NCBI GenBank assembly: GCA_903813345.2 | Contig: CAIIXF020000011.1 | Span: forward strand, 3,374,571-3,434,570 | DNA length: 60,000 nt | Source: Owenia fusiformis | Lineage: Eukaryota; Annelida; Polychaeta; Sabellida; Oweniidae | Direction: 5' to 3' | Shown: positions 45,788 through 57,028 of the stretch, piece by piece | Layout of the letters: every line of letters starts with the position of its first letter | How positions within the stretch are numbered: position 1 is the stretch's first letter | Notes under the pieces: generated by a model | The model's input: the letters and a program-made list of their open reading frames with translations, nothing else | What the model was told of the DNA's origin: nothing | Database searches by the model: none | Program-made: the position numbers and the translations under genes

Positions 45788-48700
45788 GAGTGTCGGGGTC
45801 CGCGCATTATACCGAAACCCATTATACCGACGTGCATTGTACCGACGCGCATTGTACCGAAAGGCGTTATACCGAATGCCATAATCACTGTTCCACTAGT
45901 TACTTTGAGGGAACGTCAATGTAACAAAATGGATGAACTTCCTGGTTACGTTTTTTTGCTTTCTCGATTTAAACCTGCCCCAAAGCTAGAAAATATAGCT
46001 TAGTTTTAATAAGTTTCTTCGATTTGGAGTTTGTTTTGTAAATGAAGCTGTAATTCATATACTAAGCCCCTTGCTTTTGTTACATCGACGAAAGCCTGTT
46101 ATATTACCAATGTATGTTACTTTGTCAATGGAGATTTAGCCCGACCATTTTTAGAAAACTTGAAAATCTCTAGAATTTGAATAAAGGTAAATAACGGTGT
46201 AAAAACTAAGTTGTTTTGATTGAAAATTACACACAGAATTCAAATAGAAGAAAATGAAATGTTAGTCTTTATAGTGGTTAAAGATACGGATCTCCTAAAA
46301 TCTCATTAAAACGAGACCTTAACGAGACTTCAAAGCTATATGGAAAAGCCACTATTAGATAGATGCCTTCACTAGGCTATTCTCTTTACTCACTAGGCTA
46401 TTCTCTTTACTTGTGTCCGTGCCTCATTTTGAGTAGCGAGTGTAAATTATTTTCGGAAACATGATTATGTTTTCCCTGTAATAATATGAATTGGAGATAT
46501 CTGACAAATATGGATAGCCTAAAATATAAATTTTGTGTTTTTGAACATGCGGAAATATCTTGAACACTTTGAAACTGAAGTACAGTTCCTTAATAGGTCG
46601 TTCAGTTTTCTTGTTTTTGTTCTACACAGCACTTGTGTTTAATAGCCACGCGTAATTATTAATAAGCGTAATCAGATTATTTCAAGCGTCGAAATAGCTT
46701 ATTTTCCTCGACGTTTCTACACAAACCTATTCACTTACCGTTATAGTGAGCGATCTAGATGCGTCAATTATAATTGTTTTCACTCATCGGCTTTAGTGGC
46801 CCGCGATACCTTTTATTTCATACATTCGAGACGCAATTGATATATTGGCAACAAATCAAATGTTCTAAATGATTCTTCTTCATTTTGGAATGTTTCTCCT
46901 ACACGATATTCAAAGGTGTGTCTTAAATATTATACTTTACATTGATAACGATTCTTGTACTTTCTGTCTTTACGACTCCCGTTCACATTTGCAAGAGTTG
47001 TTGATTGCATTGCCTTAATCGCTGGTCGAACTTCGATTCCAACTAAATCAGATTAATCAATTAAGAAATGTAATATCATGTTTATCCAAGCAAATAATTG
47101 TAACAACTACATTATTTTTTAGCAGTTTTGACACCTAAGCAGGGTAGCCTAGTGGCGTAGACTGAGGCTACTTTGCGGTTGAACGTCGTGGGATACGGAG
47201 GTCCCGCGTTCGAGCCCCAGGTACGGAGTTGTTGATCATTGTCACTACGGACACCCGGTCCGAAGGTCCAACCGTTTACCGGCCCTTGGCATGGGTTGGT
47301 TCTCTGGCCGCTCTTGCCGGAGACAGATTGTGAGACTGTGGTTGGTTCCTCCACTAACGTGCTTTAGTAAACTCCGGGAGTCATATAGTATGGTAGCGGG
47401 CCCCCACCAAGGGCAGTAGTGGAACGACGCGAATCGGTCCCAGTATGGTTGCCTTGCAACTGAAGAGACTCGAGGAAATCATGCCATTCGCAGTGACCCA
47501 GAAAAGACTTTTGCTTCTTAATTTGACGTTTTATTTACATACTTTATTCATATTACTTTCCAGGCAGTTATGATTTTTATTGGTCAAATGAATGAACGAG
47601 ATATATAGATACTATTAAATACATCTAGATAGTATCAAAACCATAATTCGATTTGTCGGACATACAGTATATAAAATAACACTTAAAAACACAACACACA
47701 TAGCTGCAATATCCGTAGCATTTGGCACTATCGGTTCCCACGCTCTATCATTTTGTGTGGTCATCATAAGATAAAGAGGTACGGTTGATTGGACCATGGG
47801 CTTTCAACAGAGTCAAGAAATTGGCATGGATACTTTGAGAAATGAGGTAGCAACAAAAGGAAACACCGGAAATAATCCAGAAATGTCCACACCATTGTTT
47901 TCGTTAGTTATGGCAAGGCCCCGGAGGAAAAACAGCATTCGTGGGTAGCTTAATTTTTGCACCAATTAGAGCCATGACTTAAACTCAACCAAGAACGGTG
48001 GAGCAAAGTCACTATGGGTCCCAATTGAGAATCAATTCAAATCAAAATCAAATTGAGAATCAGATGACCTGCTAAGTCTAGTATTAATTTGCCCCTAAAT
48101 AGCTATTAAAGGGGCGATGAATATTGGACTTAGTAATGAGCACCATTTTAAACTGCCAATTAAAACATGTATTCAATGTTTCAAAATAATGAAACTGAAA
48201 TATTGGGCAAAATAATTGATATTTCGTTTGTGGAATGTTGCCAATTTAGAAGTATTATATGAAAAGAAAGGTTTGTGAAATGGTTAGAAAATGAAATAAC
48301 TTCAGAATTAATGGGATCATTGAGGCACACATTGATAAAAATCACACTTGGATTTGGAAAGATTTAAAGTAATACAAATGAATGCGTTTCTTACTATCTC
48401 CATGACAACATATCTTTCTCTCTCTCCATGACAACAATTTTTGGCCCCATCAGCACAAGATCGAAAATACAGTAATTATCAAGTTCAATAAGAAATGTGA
48501 AACTTTATATTTAATAGCACAATTTTTTATTTCTACCAATGAAACAATACCGTATAAATAAATGTTTGCTTCATTGAATACAGAATTTACAACGGTTAAA
48601 TATATTTTATGAAGTGCAGGGTTTACCATAATCAAACATAAATAACAGAATTATGACTTTATCCTCTATGAAATACATAAATTGATGGTTAACTGGAATT

Positions 48701-49657
48701 CAGTTTGTTGAGACGACCCCTCAATCCGAAATGCCTTTATCTTAAGCTTTATCTAAAAATATGTTCTCGCGCGATGAACTTTTAATTGAATATGAATTTA
48801 TAAACAACAGATTGACATCCAGTCTCATATTAAAAAGTTTAAAGTCAAAACATTGTGGAAGTAAATAAAAATGAATTTTAATTTTCAAGCATGTATAATT
48901 TGAACCAATGTGTATGATAAAGTAATATATAAACTATATATTTTATATGCTGGTACAGTAGAATTTATCTTGGCTTTTCAACATAGCACCATAGTTGAAT
49001 TTTCAGGCTCCACTTTTATTATTCTATGCCTATATAATCTTCATGTGCACTGTCATACATGTACATAATCATGTGTCTACATGACGTTTTGAAGTATAGA
49101 GCTAGATTCAAAGCACCGTTCTTGCGAGTTTCAAACGAAAATATTGAAAATGCATGTATTGAGGACTGCAACTTTTTATGTCTACACTGACAAAAACTTG
49201 AAATTCTCGCTGTAAAGATAGTCCCACGCGGAAGTGCACGTGAGAGTGACGGATATATCCGTCACAAATGAAATAAGACTGGTGCCCAGAGGGACGAGAA
49301 AATCCGTCACAAAATTTTTCACAAAAATTGCTCTCATTTGAACAATTTTCATCCAATTTACACAAAAATTGTTTTAAAACGTGTAGAATTGATCTCTGCC
49401 GTCCAATTTTACTAAGCTGAGCATCTAAAGTTGTATAGGTATGTAATAAAATGTCAAAAGGTGGCAAAAAATGAAAAATTCTCTGGTTTCATGCCAATTT
49501 TAGAGCCTGGGATTCAAGAGGTTAAGGTAATGTGCCGTCCCACTGGCACGGATTTCGGTACAACTTGTATCGGTAGGCCTTTTCGGCACAATGTGCGTCG
49601 GTATAATGGGTTTTGGTATAATACGCGTCGGTATAATGAGGTGATCCCGAGTGTCGC
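45788..49657. mobile_element. Large element with minisatellite-like inverted ends
   Basis: The left end (45788-45890) begins GAGTGTCGGGGTCC and carries tandem CATTATACCGA and CATTGTACCGA words. The right end (49549-49657) carries the inverse, TCGGTATAATG and TCGGCACAATG, and closes with CCCGAGTGTC. So a 3.9-kb unit has inverted ends made of short tandem repeats, as at 17971-20742. The interior holds a SINE and no recognised coding sequence. The two ends could also be separate small repeats. Confidence 0.5.
47138..47520 (+). mobile_element. tRNA-derived SINE
   Basis: AGCAGGGTAGCCTAGTGGCG is an A-box-like head, and GGTCCCGCGTTCGAGCCCC at about 47201-47218 an intact B box (GTTCGAGCC). A GC-rich body of about 300 bp follows (CGGACACCCGGTCCGAAGG, GGTAGCGGGCCCCCACC). 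GC content stands out from the surrounding AT-rich DNA. Exact 3' end not resolved. Confidence 0.65.
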
Positions 49658-49827
49658 ATCATATGGTTCGACTTTTCATATGGATAATACATTGTCCAAC
49701 CTTGATACAGAATAAATTCCATGGCAAATCTTTTAATTCAAAACAAGTATTCAGTCATTCTAATACGAGAATTCCTATGTTATACCCTGTATACATCTTT
49801 AAGCCACGCTATTGTAGTTCCGATGGG

Positions 49828-50244
49828 TTAATGTTTAACCGTGTATCACAGGATAACAATGACAAAAAAAACAGAGTCCATTTGTCTAAAACGGAGAGCT
49901 GATAACAGAAGCGACTCAAGTATGATTTGTAAATTTTAACATTACACGATTTAAAACTGATGAGACGTTGGCAGATTTCTGTATCATTAGGACTGTCAAA
50001 ACGCGAAAGTCATTTCAAGGTTCACGTTAAGTTTACAGCATGTTATGGTATTCCGAGTCATGTAATTCATAATTTGGAATTTCATCACTGATAATTAGTT
50101 GAAAACACGTACGATTTATTACATTGCGCATTCTCCATTGTCGTATCTAATTGAATATTAAGCACGTGCAAAATAATATTTTACCATATGACAAACTAAA
50201 GCGAACGCCTCGTAAAATAAAGTATTGAATTGAGGCACGCTGAT
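49828..50244 (+). promoter_or_regulatory. Upstream region of T2, paralogous to that of T1
   Basis: Begins to match the T1 upstream DNA at GTTAATGTTTAACC and TATCACAGGATAACAA (38161 equivalent) and continues to the ATG, including CACGTGCAAA at 50163, ACAAACTAAA and TATTGAATTGAGGCACGC. This marks the left limit of the T2 duplication unit. Confidence 0.5.
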
Positions 50245-53200
50245 ATGTCAAATGATAGACGCCCGATACTCGGAGAGGCTGTAGTTGCAGGTGAGAGTAG
50301 TGTCCCTACTTATACAATACCCAACACAGATGGTCCACAGCACAACCCTTACAATAATGCTGACGACGACGATGAAATATTTCCTGAACTTATCAAAAAC
50401 CCGGGAGATAATATAAAGGTACGTTCAGTTATTGTTTCTTATAGATGAACATATAATTCATAAATGAGTAGAAGGTTAATGAATATACACAAATAAGTAT
50501 TTAACTTCACGGCAAGGAGGATTGGCTCCCAGAATGCAACACCGATATTCTGCAAAACAATCACCTAGCGATAGCTTTGTTGGAGAGTATCGGGTCATTC
50601 TCCATGCAGTCGTACAAATTATACAGACACGAATAGCAAATGACGCATGCGTGGAGATTAAAGAATATCGAGTTGGAACCCTGGCTTCCAATCCTCCTTG
50701 ACTTCACGGTGAAAATGCATTGAGTCTTATGCATATCAGTACAATCTCAAATTATATCATCGACTAGTATTTTATTTGTACGGGTATCAAATTCAATACT
50801 TTGTTGGACAGTTTTTGCTCATCAATTCTTGAGTAACTATGTTTTGAGAAACGTACGTGTCTGTGTATCCCGTGATGTTTATTCATGCTCGAAATCATTT
50901 AAATCGTAAATCAGAATTTTACTCGAGGATTGTACAATCAAAAAGTCATTGTTTTCTGACAACCGAATGCATCAGAAGTGGTGAATTCTTATCAATTGTG
51001 TCTGAGCTATTTTATACATGAACATTGACCTACATTGTCTTTAAAATGGTATATCACTCTTTCAGTTCAGCAAGACAAATGGACTTACCGTCTTAACTAC
51101 GGCAGTTTTTATAGTGGGAGAAACGGCCGGAAGTGGCATCCTTGCCTTACCAGATGCGGTCAAAAATACAGGTGAGTTGTAGATTGTATCCAACAATGAA
51201 GCTTCTATCTCTTTTTTACTGAATCCCTGATTCTGTTATTTTTTGCACATCTTGAAATATGAATGTTAAGACAAAAACAAGTTGAACTTGAAATTTTTGT
51301 TTATTCAATTACGCGCTCCATTTGATTTCAATGGGTTTTAGCGATACCTGCTATCTTTGAAAGTGCATAAGTTCAGTTCTAGAAAAGGTAACAGATTATT
51401 AATTTAGGAAATATAGCAGTTTCGGGACAAAAGAAATATTTTGAAATAAAATTTAAAAAAATTATGAAATGTCAAACATTTTCCCCAACCAGGTCACGTT
51501 GACCTCAGTTTGACCTTTCTTGACCTACTTTTTGAAAAACCACTACACTTCTGAAGAGTTAATTGAATAAGGTCTACAACAATGCCGTTGAAATCGCAAA
51601 AGTTGAAAAAACGAAGACGGGAGGGGGGTAAATTACCCCCTTCATTGTTAATCTTGACTATTCTTGCCCAGTGACTCTCACAAAAGTTTGTTCTGTTCGT
51701 TTCGTTGATTTTTTAACATTTACTGATGGTAAATTGGTGTCTAAAAACATAAGCACCTACTGTTCACAATCAAGCTTGAAATATGTGAATCCCTATTCAG
51801 TGCGTCTAAAAAAACGCAACAGACAAAAACATTGTAATAACTCAAAACAAGTGATAATAATATCAATTTCATCAAATCTACCATGAAGCCACACTTTTCC
51901 TCTTTCCAATGATATGTGATTTGTTCATATCCGATCATGGACCACTGAATAATCATTGTTTCTTCGCACATTGGTAAATTGCCAAGTTATGAAATATCCC
52001 GGTGAAATATCCTACATGTAAATCAACTTATCCTTATAAAGCATTATGTAATGGGGCTGAGGATTAACTTTTAGTCACAAGACTTAACAGCATACATTCC
52101 AGACTTAGTTCAGCTTAGAAAAAACTATTTTACTTTATATTATGTGCTCATCAGTATTCATGATAGTTTAGTTAACATCACGTCACACATGCAAAAAGTG
52201 GCATTATTAAAAGTAAGGCCATTGTCATTATCTGTCGTATAATGAAACATTACTCTTGCAAGATTACATTCCATGCCCATCATTCCTCTGCAAATATATA
52301 TTAGCTCCTCTCTCCATGTCATGCACATCTTTTTGAATCATTTGTGGGTTCTGGCAGAGAGCAGCAACCTCAATGGTGATTCTCCGTCGTAGTGTGAAAT
52401 GTCTAAAACTTGGTCCAGAGCAGATATTGGACCATTGTGCAAAATGAATGATTATTCGGTGGTCCATGGTCACATATGACAAATAACATATCATTGGAAA
52501 GAGGAGATAAACTAAATGGAATTGATGTTGTTATTACTGATTTCGTGATTTTGCAATGTTTTTGTTTGTTGCGTTTTTTGAGACACACTGTACTATTGCA
52601 ATGCTTCATTTCATTATTTAGGTTGGATTGGTATTGTGTTAATATTTGCTCTTGGCCTGGGAGCAGGGTTCACAGGAGTCAGACTTGGCAAATGCTGGGT
52701 CATAGTTCAAAGTAGATATACAGAATACCAGGGACACATACGATATCCATACCCGGCTATCGGTTACAAATGTTTTGGGAACTATGGACGTTATCCCGTC
52801 TCTTTCTGTATCAATTTCACCATGTTTGGCGGAGCGACGGTTTTCTTACTGCTAGCCGCACAGAATATCCAGTCGCTCATTTTAGCATGGAGTGGGACAG
52901 ACTTTTCCTACTGCATCCTGCTAATCATTCTAGCTGCGGTTTTACTTCCATTGTCATGGCTAGGAACGCCCAATGACTTCTGGTAAGACCGGACATCTTT
53001 TTCAGCAAGTTTTTTCATATGTACGAGTATAGTCCGTTCAAAAACTTAATACTTGATATTGCAAACACTAAAACTTAACAACTCTATGCACTATCCAAGC
53101 TCCAGGCCTGGACAAAAAATACAGCCCTTTATGACATAAGCATATCAAATTGATGTCCACATTTTGAAGCTTTTTGGCGTGATTTTGTCATACATACAGT

Positions 53201-56200
53201 TTCCATTGTAGTATGTGAGGCATATTTCTTTATACGTATATCTGGTAGAGCAAGTGTGGAGCTTGTACTTATGCCAGGTTTTCAAACAACAGCAATTAGT
53301 TTTAGTTAATCGTGAGATAAAGGTCAATGTATACTTTCGGCAATTTATGATGTAATCTTCACATGATAAAATATGAACCCCTGCTTCCCAGCATTGCTTA
53401 CATCTTTTAGTTTTGCACAAAAAGTATGTACTTGTACCCAGAAACCGAGTATAGAAGACAATACAGAAAAATGTATGCCAAATGAGCCAATTCATTGACC
53501 TACTTTCTTGTATTTGAATTTTTCTCGTTTTCTATGTAAAGGAGCATGTGGGTTATCGCAAACAATTTCAGAAGGTTATATCTTGGATTATGACTATTTT
53601 CTGACAATGAAGACAAGTTCATATTTTAGATCAATTCATTATCTCAAAGAAAATTATGCACAGTAATAATAAATACAAACAAACTCGGAGATATTTAACT
53701 AGCAATTAACCCATCAACACACTTTTTCAAAGATGTTGACCCCATTTTCACCAAAATGCAATCATTTTTTACAATGTTTAATGCATTACTATTCTTTATT
53801 TTGATGCATCATTATATAGTTCTTGAAAGAAAAACTTAATTGCATTAAGATAAGTGTTCCCCGTGTTATTTCTCCATTGAAAAATCTCATGCTATCCCTT
53901 GGTTTCAGTTCATTTTGGTCATCCAAATTGAATATCTTTAAAGTCCCTGGAGCAATCAAATTTTCTTTTTAGGAAATCAAACATGTCTCAAAGCACATTC
54001 TAATTATGCATTCAACAATATAATAATAGGTTGCATTTTTGGTGAAAATTAGGTCAACATTTTTGAAAAAGTATGTTGATTGGTCCATTGCCCCTTCAAT
54101 ATCACTTCTAGGTCTGATTAACTAAATTATCATTATACTAGTATATACTTTTCTTGAAGATAATGAATGGATCTAAAAGATACACCCATGTTCATGATCA
54201 GAAAATATTCATTATTCAAGTTAGAATCGTTTGAAATTGTTTGCGATAACCTACGTGTTCCTTAGTGAACTGTTACCTTGATCTACAGGTTGAGAGTTAA
54301 AGTCTACTGAACCTTGAAATAAAGAGTAGGAGGAACATGAGCAAAAGCATCAAAATGGCTAGGCCCTATACGTTAATCTGCATGAAGGCACACACATTTT
54401 TGTTGTAGGTTCGTTGGTGTCGGTGCGATGGCTGCTACAGCGGTTGCATGTCTTCTCCTGTTCACCGGGACCCTTCTAGAATCCCGTGGTGTAGATATCA
54501 ATGCCGTTGAACACACAAATCCAACATTTCAATCCTTCTTCCTCGGTTTTGGCGCCATTTTGTTCTCATTTGGCGGGCATGCGGCATATCCCACAATACA
54601 ACACGATATGGTTGAGCCACAGAAGTTTCCAAAAGCTATATTGATCACATATTCAAGTAAGGCATGAATATACTGTTGGGTGTGGTATTTTAGTCTGAGA
54701 TTTAGATATATCGCCATATTTTACAAGGGTCTCAGCGGCGGATCCGGAAGCTAAGAAGGGGGGGGGGCATATTTCAAATCAGAACCAAAATTTCAAAATA
54801 GACTGGATCTGCAAATCTTGTCTGAACATTGTTTTATGCATTTCCTTGTAAACAATTTTCTCAAACATCGAATTGATTAATGTAATCCCTGCAATTGCGC
54901 TCATTAATCGTTCTTGATATCTTATCCAAGGGTGCGATTATAGGGAGTTTAAGCTTGCATATACAATCGAAACGCCAACCTATACGTAAGACCAATCACC
55001 CGTATAAATGCTTCGCCTAAATATTTTCCATTCACGTTGAGGTTGTTAAAAACATTGCAAGCTTATACTCTCTATTGTTCACTCTGTGCCTTGTTGATAG
55101 TTAAACGGTTTTTCAAAGACGAAGGATTAGCTTACGATATCATCGATAATTTGAAATATGCATGCCTATATAGCCTTGCCCAAGTCGGTCTCTTTTACTT
55201 ATTTTGATTTCTATTATTCAAAATCAAGATTAGAATACCGACTTGGACAAGGCTAATAAATATAAAATCAGACTGAATGAACTGTGAAAAGGTCATTTAA
55301 TTCACGACAAATTGGAAATGACTACCATTTGTTCAAGTTCGATACATACTGTACATATATAGTAAATGAAATTCCTCTTTAGTTATCATGTGCATGTACC
55401 TCCCTATCTCTTCGTCCGGGTATTTCGTATTTGGCGACAACTTGAGGAACAACGTTTTACAGAATCTAACAGAGCAGCCGGTTATCCGACACATTGCGGA
55501 GGTCCTTATCACGTTGCACCTCTTGCTTGGCTTCAACATTGTCATAAATCCCATCAGCCAAGAAGTAGAAGAATTCTTCAAGATTCCACATTGTAAGTTT
55601 GCTCCGTCATTTACAACCGTGTCACAACATGCTTTGTAGTAAAAACGTCTAAGTCATTGTGGGTTAAGAAGAAGAAGCTTAAAAAGGGATCCTGACTTAC
55701 CTTCCCTTACCAGTTTAAAGACAATAAAAACCTGATGTGCTTTAACAGTGACTAATCAATTAATGTCCATCGTTTTTTCTTTTCAGCATTCAACTGGAAG
55801 CGATGCCTTATCAGATCAGGCATTGTGTGTTTTGCCCTTTTTGTCGCTGAGACAATACCTCATTTTGGTTCAATTCTCAATCTAATTGGTGGATCTAGTA
55901 CGGCTTTTCTCATATTCGTCTTCCCGTCGATATTTTATCTGAAGCTGTGTAGCATGAAAGGAGACTGGGATGAAATGTAAGAGCAAAAGGCTGTCAAAGT
56001 CGAACTTCGCTCGGATTGACCAAAAGCGTTCAGATTGTCAGGTTTTCACTCTTAGTCTTATTTTAAAGTATTTCCAATGGAAGATTAACAAAAGTGTTCA
56101 TATTGAGAAGTATTCGCTTGTCCAGGTTTTACTGCACAATATAATGATTATTTCAACCGTGCGCCCAAAGAGAACAAAAGTACGCGATATTCTAAATACA

Positions 56201-56499
56201 TGTAACTATTTTACTAGTCATATAATCAAGTACTCTTTTGATTGACGTTTGATCATTTATACTTATATGTGTTAGGTCTTTCTATTTTTATTTGTGCACT
56301 TATACTCGTATATGTCAGACTTGAATAAACTTAATATTTTATTTTTTTCAGAGAAGTTGAGCTGTGGGAAAAAGTTCTTTTAATTATATTATGCTCAATC
56401 GGCGTAGTTGGTGGCGTCGCTTCAACAGTATCAACAATACAATCAATGGTGGACCCGAAAACATTTGTACCACCGTGTTACGTAAACGGCGGTGTATAG
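50245..56499 (+). CDS. AAAP-family amino-acid transporter T2 (478 aa)
   Basis: Seven exons: 50245-50418, 51066-51171, 52622-52982, 54409-54656, 55383-55592, 55787-55976, 56352-56499; GT-AG throughout; sum 1437 nt, same phases as T1. Acidic N-terminus one residue longer ([11 protein letters not shown]), TM1 with [19 protein letters not shown], then about ten more spans with [63 protein letters not shown], and the C-terminus [15 protein letters not shown]. Complete, with no broken residue seen. Very similar to T1, most of all in exons 3, 4 and 7. The introns differ mainly by inserted elements. Same family role as T1; substrate unknown. Confidence 0.93.
50513..50700. mobile_element. 188-bp MITE in T2 intron 1 with 9-bp target duplication
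   Basis: Ends CAAGGAGGATTGGCTCCCAG and GGCTTCCAATCCTCCTTG are inverted repeats. The duplication ACTTCACGG lies at 50504-50512 and 50701-50709. The matching place in T1 intron 1 (TTAACTTCACAGTGAAAATG, about 38810) is empty. A 9-bp duplication fits Mutator-like elements. Confidence 0.88.
51798..52590. mobile_element. TIR element in T2 intron 2
   Basis: Ends CAGTGCGTCTAAAAAAACGC and GCGTTTTTTGAGACACACTG are inverted repeats, and inner words are inverted too (TCTTTCCAATGATATGTGAT / TATCATTGGAAAGAGGAGA; GGACCACTGAATAATCATTG / GAATGATTATTCGGTGGTCC). Ends resemble mariner-type MITEs, but TA flanks are clear only on the right. A degraded relative lies at 16770-17127. Confidence 0.75.
53145..53495 (-). 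CDS. Possible 116-aa cysteine-rich protein, antisense in T2 intron 3
   Basis: A minus-strand ATG frame ([20 protein letters not shown] start, weakly signal-like) with 12 cysteines in 116 residues, spaced C11, C27, C32, C35, C45, C52, CCC68-70, C82, C92, C100. Stretches such as [15 protein letters not shown] and [16 protein letters not shown] look like a small secreted disulfide-rich protein. No family recognised, no splice sites or AATAAA found, and chance is a real alternative in AT-rich DNA. It lies in an intron not seen to belong to a repeat, between the T2 exon 3 donor and the 53540 TIR element. Confidence 0.25.
   Translation of the reverse strand: MNWLIWHTFFCIVFYTRFLGTSTYFLCKTKRCKQCWEAGVHILSCEDYIINCRKYTLTFISRLTKTNCCCLKTWHKYKLHTCSTRYTYKEICLTYYNGNCMYDKITPKSFKMWTSI
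53540..54263. mobile_element. TIR element of about 720 bp in T2 intron 3
   Basis: The left arm GGAGCATGTGGGTTATCGCA, AACAATTTCAGAAGG and the right arm CGTTTGAAATTGTTTGCGAT, AACCTACGTGTTCC are inverted over about 115 bp. The middle has no coding frame. Fragments of it lie directly before the coding exons of lectin C (24318-24478) and lectin E (36202-36327). Confidence 0.8.
54943..55072. mobile_element. MITE in T2 intron 4
   Basis: GGGAGTTTAAGCTTGCATAT start and ATTGCAAGCTTATACTCTCT end are inverted repeats. The interior matches the 42638 copy (CGAAACGCCAACCTATACG, AGACCAATCACCCG, AAATATTTTCCATTCACG). Confidence 0.75.
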
Positions 56500-56665
56500 T
56501 GGAATGATATACCACCATGTTACGTCTATACCACCTGGATACGTAAATGGTGGTGGTGTTGTGGAATGTACTCCCGGTGTGACAGAAATAATGGTCCCTT
56601 AGGGATGATTACCCCGGACTTTTTTTATCCCTAGAAATAAGGCATAATATTGACTTTTGGATATA

Positions 56666-57028
56666 CAGGGTGTCCCGAAAGTATGCACCCCCCCCCTAGG
56701 CGGACATATACCAATGTCTTCATGGTATGTGTCATATATCATTTTAAAGCTCATCAAAACTTACATTGATTTGCCAAGTATCGTGGTTCAACTCACAAAT
56801 GGTTTAAAGATACAGGCATTTCAAAACTTAGTGTTTGGCAAAAAATATAGTTCATTTCAGTATCCTGTATTTTGAAATGCCCGTTACCTTTTCCCATTTG
56901 TGAGTTGAACCGTGATACTTGGCAGATCAATGCAACTTTGGATGATCTTTAAAATGATATATGACACGTACTATGGAGACATTGGTATATGTCTGCCTAG
57001 GGGGGGGGTATACTTTCGGGACACCCTG
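56666..57028. mobile_element. Mariner-type palindromic MITE after T2
   Basis: Ends CAGGGTGTCCCGAAAGTATG and ATACTTTCGGGACACCCTG with TA on both sides (56664-56665, 57029-57030). Arms of about 160 bp are inverted through the middle (AAGTATCGTGGTTCAACTCACAAATGG-type words, cut here: GTGGTTCAACTCACAAATGG / CCATTTGTGAGTTGAACCGT). No ORF of its own. Confidence 0.88.

Noticed and set aside
47615-47948. Minus-strand 60-codon frame with a hydrophobic stretch and a plus-strand 50-codon frame (ATG 47796) in an ACCATGG context
   Set aside because: Both are within chance length, lack splice or domain support and sit inside a transposon-like unit.
49108-49467. 119-codon minus-strand frame near the right end of the 45788 element
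   Set aside because: It begins with TTG, has no recognised domain, and lies in repeat-like DNA within the minisatellite-ended element.
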